A stretch of 64,000 nt of DNA from Astrothelium macrocarpum (lineage: Eukaryota > Ascomycota > Dothideomycetes > Trypetheliales > Trypetheliaceae). The notes under the pieces were generated by a model, which saw nothing but the letters and a program-made list of their open reading frames with translations, was not told the origin of the DNA and ran no database searches. The stretch spans positions 248,001 through 312,000 of the forward strand of contig JAGEMR010000008.1 of NCBI GenBank assembly GCA_021030915.1. Direction: 5' to 3'. Positions 62,664-64,000 of the stretch are shown piece by piece (within the stretch, counting starts at the first letter, position 1; each line of letters begins with the position of its first letter). Position numbers and translations under genes: made by a program.

Positions 62664-64000
62664 TTCACAGTTACTCTTCAAAAAGATATTACCTTGCCCA
62701 CAGAATCAAGGTATCGCATGGAGCACGAAAGTTGAGCATCGGTAAAATTAGTAGAATACCCAAGGTTGATGGACAAAATTGTCAGATTTACAATCTCCGC
62801 TGGAAGTCACAGACGTATTCCGTATCCCGTATTTTGTATTCCTTGACTGATCAAAACGAGGACGTAGACATGTAACAAGCAAATTGCGCACAAAATGGTA
62901 TCAAAGGCTCCCAAGACTTTGCATGTCCGAGTATTTGCCGAAGTATCTAAATTTAATGCGAAGAGCACCGCCACATCTCAGCCACTTGGTACATTCCCTA
63001 CCTCCGAAAGCGGATTTTACATGCTAGTAGTGAGAGGGTTCTAATCTAACTCAAAATGACCTTGTGCCACAACAAAGCGGAGTCTCTAGCAAAAAAATCC
63101 CGAAACACAATCAAAACTCCGCATTGTAGTGGCGCACAGTAAGAAGCCCACGTCACGATCAGCGGGGGCGCCCCAGCCTTCCTTGTAGCCGCACTGCGCT
63201 AAAAGTGGCACCAATGGCTTTCTTAGATTTACCCTAATGAATCTCCCCGAACGGAGCCGTTTCACATCAACGGTTCTGGATATGGGTAGACGGATGCCCG
63301 TTCGCAAAACGAAAAAAAGATAGGGCGGAGTTGGAGTCGCAAGGCGCGTTTCATGTACGGGTTCGCCGGGCTCGCCGCGAAATCCACAGATGAGATGGGC
63401 TGGATGCATTGGAGCATGTGCAAGGCAGCCTGACGCAAGCGCTGCCGACAAGGGTGTGACCGCGCCCCTGGAGAACAGCGCCAGAATCTGAGTAGGGCGG
63501 CCCATGCGGACGCTGATTGGCCGGAGGATTGAAGATGAGTGTGGACGAGGGAAACCGGGCTCGAAAGGTTCCAGGCTTGACCCGATGCAGAAAATCAGAG
63601 CATGGCCATTGCCGTCTGCCGGCTCCATCCTGCATGATGGCGATTTTTGAGCAACAGAACGGCCACAACCTTGCAAGCGCATCTGCTTACCTACTACCAC
63701 GACTCGCTGCCACGCAAGGTGCCTCCTCTCTCCAACTTCCTTTCCCCCCTTCGCCCTCAATTCCGTCCATTTGCCGCCATCGTCGTGAACAAGCAGTCTT
63801 GGAGGCATCCAGCGGAGCTGATCCCTGCGTTGACACCTGTCGTCCTCGGCAACATTCGTCGCTACCGTGCAGTGTCAAAAGTGTCAAGGTTTCGCCGCGT
63901 GCGCACTTGTCCGAATTCTGTGCCCGCAATCCACAGAACGATCCTGCGCCAGATCTGGTTGACGAGGTGCAGCTATCGACGGTCCTCGTCTCCGCACACC
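62664..64000. other. Right-edge region without a secure gene
   Basis: The first half is AT-rich flank of deoxyhypusine synthase. From 63,086 the sequence becomes GC-rich and carries a 240-codon minus-strand frame (63086-63808) with an ATG. Its composition (Arg/Pro/Gly-rich, no domain) suggests a chance frame, but a lineage-specific gene cannot be excluded. Promoter or 5' part of a gene beyond the window is possible. Confidence 0.4.

Noticed and set aside
63086..63808. 240-codon minus-strand frame
   Set aside because: GC-rich, no domain, no splice logic, Arg/Pro/Gly-heavy. Kept as uncertain, not called as a gene.

Overview
The window is nuclear DNA of a filamentous ascomycete (Pezizomycotina). 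The evidence is the short spliceosomal introns (about 40-70 nt, GT/AG) in most genes and gene families typical of that group: a NACHT receptor with a fungal N-terminal domain, a Clr5-TPR protein, a wax-synthase-type acyltransferase, a striatin of the PRO11/HAM-3 type and a MYND protein. The species cannot be read from the sequence. Most gene models below were spliced by hand using frame, GT/AG sites and match to the family, so exon edges are reliable only where the protein match is strong.

Layout. 0.2-4.1 kb: conserved genes RVS161 (BAR protein), mitochondrial Trp-tRNA synthetase and a MYND protein. 4.1-14.4 kb: an accessory stretch with a decayed cytochrome P450, an intronless secreted GH78-like rhamnosidase and a NACHT-type STAND receptor, with long empty spacers. 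14.4-31.6 kb: dense housekeeping genes: a BTB-like protein, AP-2 mu, succinyl-CoA ligase alpha head-to-head with ELP3, V-ATPase subunit f, a Clr5-TPR protein, a wax-synthase-like acyltransferase, the DRG-family GTPase RBG1, GID9/FYV10 and tail-to-tail BMT5. 32.8-34.4 kb: an unrecognised acidic-repeat, zinc-knuckle protein. 34.4-43.2 kb: about 9 kb with no supportable gene. It holds tandem repeats, homopolymer tracts and an unusual density of short perfect stem-loops, some of which vary between copies by compensatory changes. 43.3-62.7 kb: housekeeping genes again: RNase III head-to-head with mitochondrial ribosomal protein mS33, an NHX-type Na+/H+ exchanger, a GPH-family sugar transporter, a 4HBT thioesterase, striatin, a very large USP7-derived RING protein and deoxyhypusine synthase. 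62.7-64.0 kb shows nothing secure.

How they fit together. These are unrelated core functions, not one pathway: endocytosis (RVS161, AP-2 mu), ubiquitin signalling (GID9, the MATH/pseudo-USP/RING protein), translation and tRNA/rRNA modification (Trp-RS, ELP3, BMT5, RBG1, mS33, RNase III, deoxyhypusine synthase) and vacuolar pH (V-ATPase f, NHX). The most unusual items are the hairpin-rich repeat island (35.8-41 kb) and the 1,337-residue protein at 56.7-60.8 kb, which keeps the USP7 layout but has lost the catalytic His and Asp and gained MORN repeats and a RING finger.
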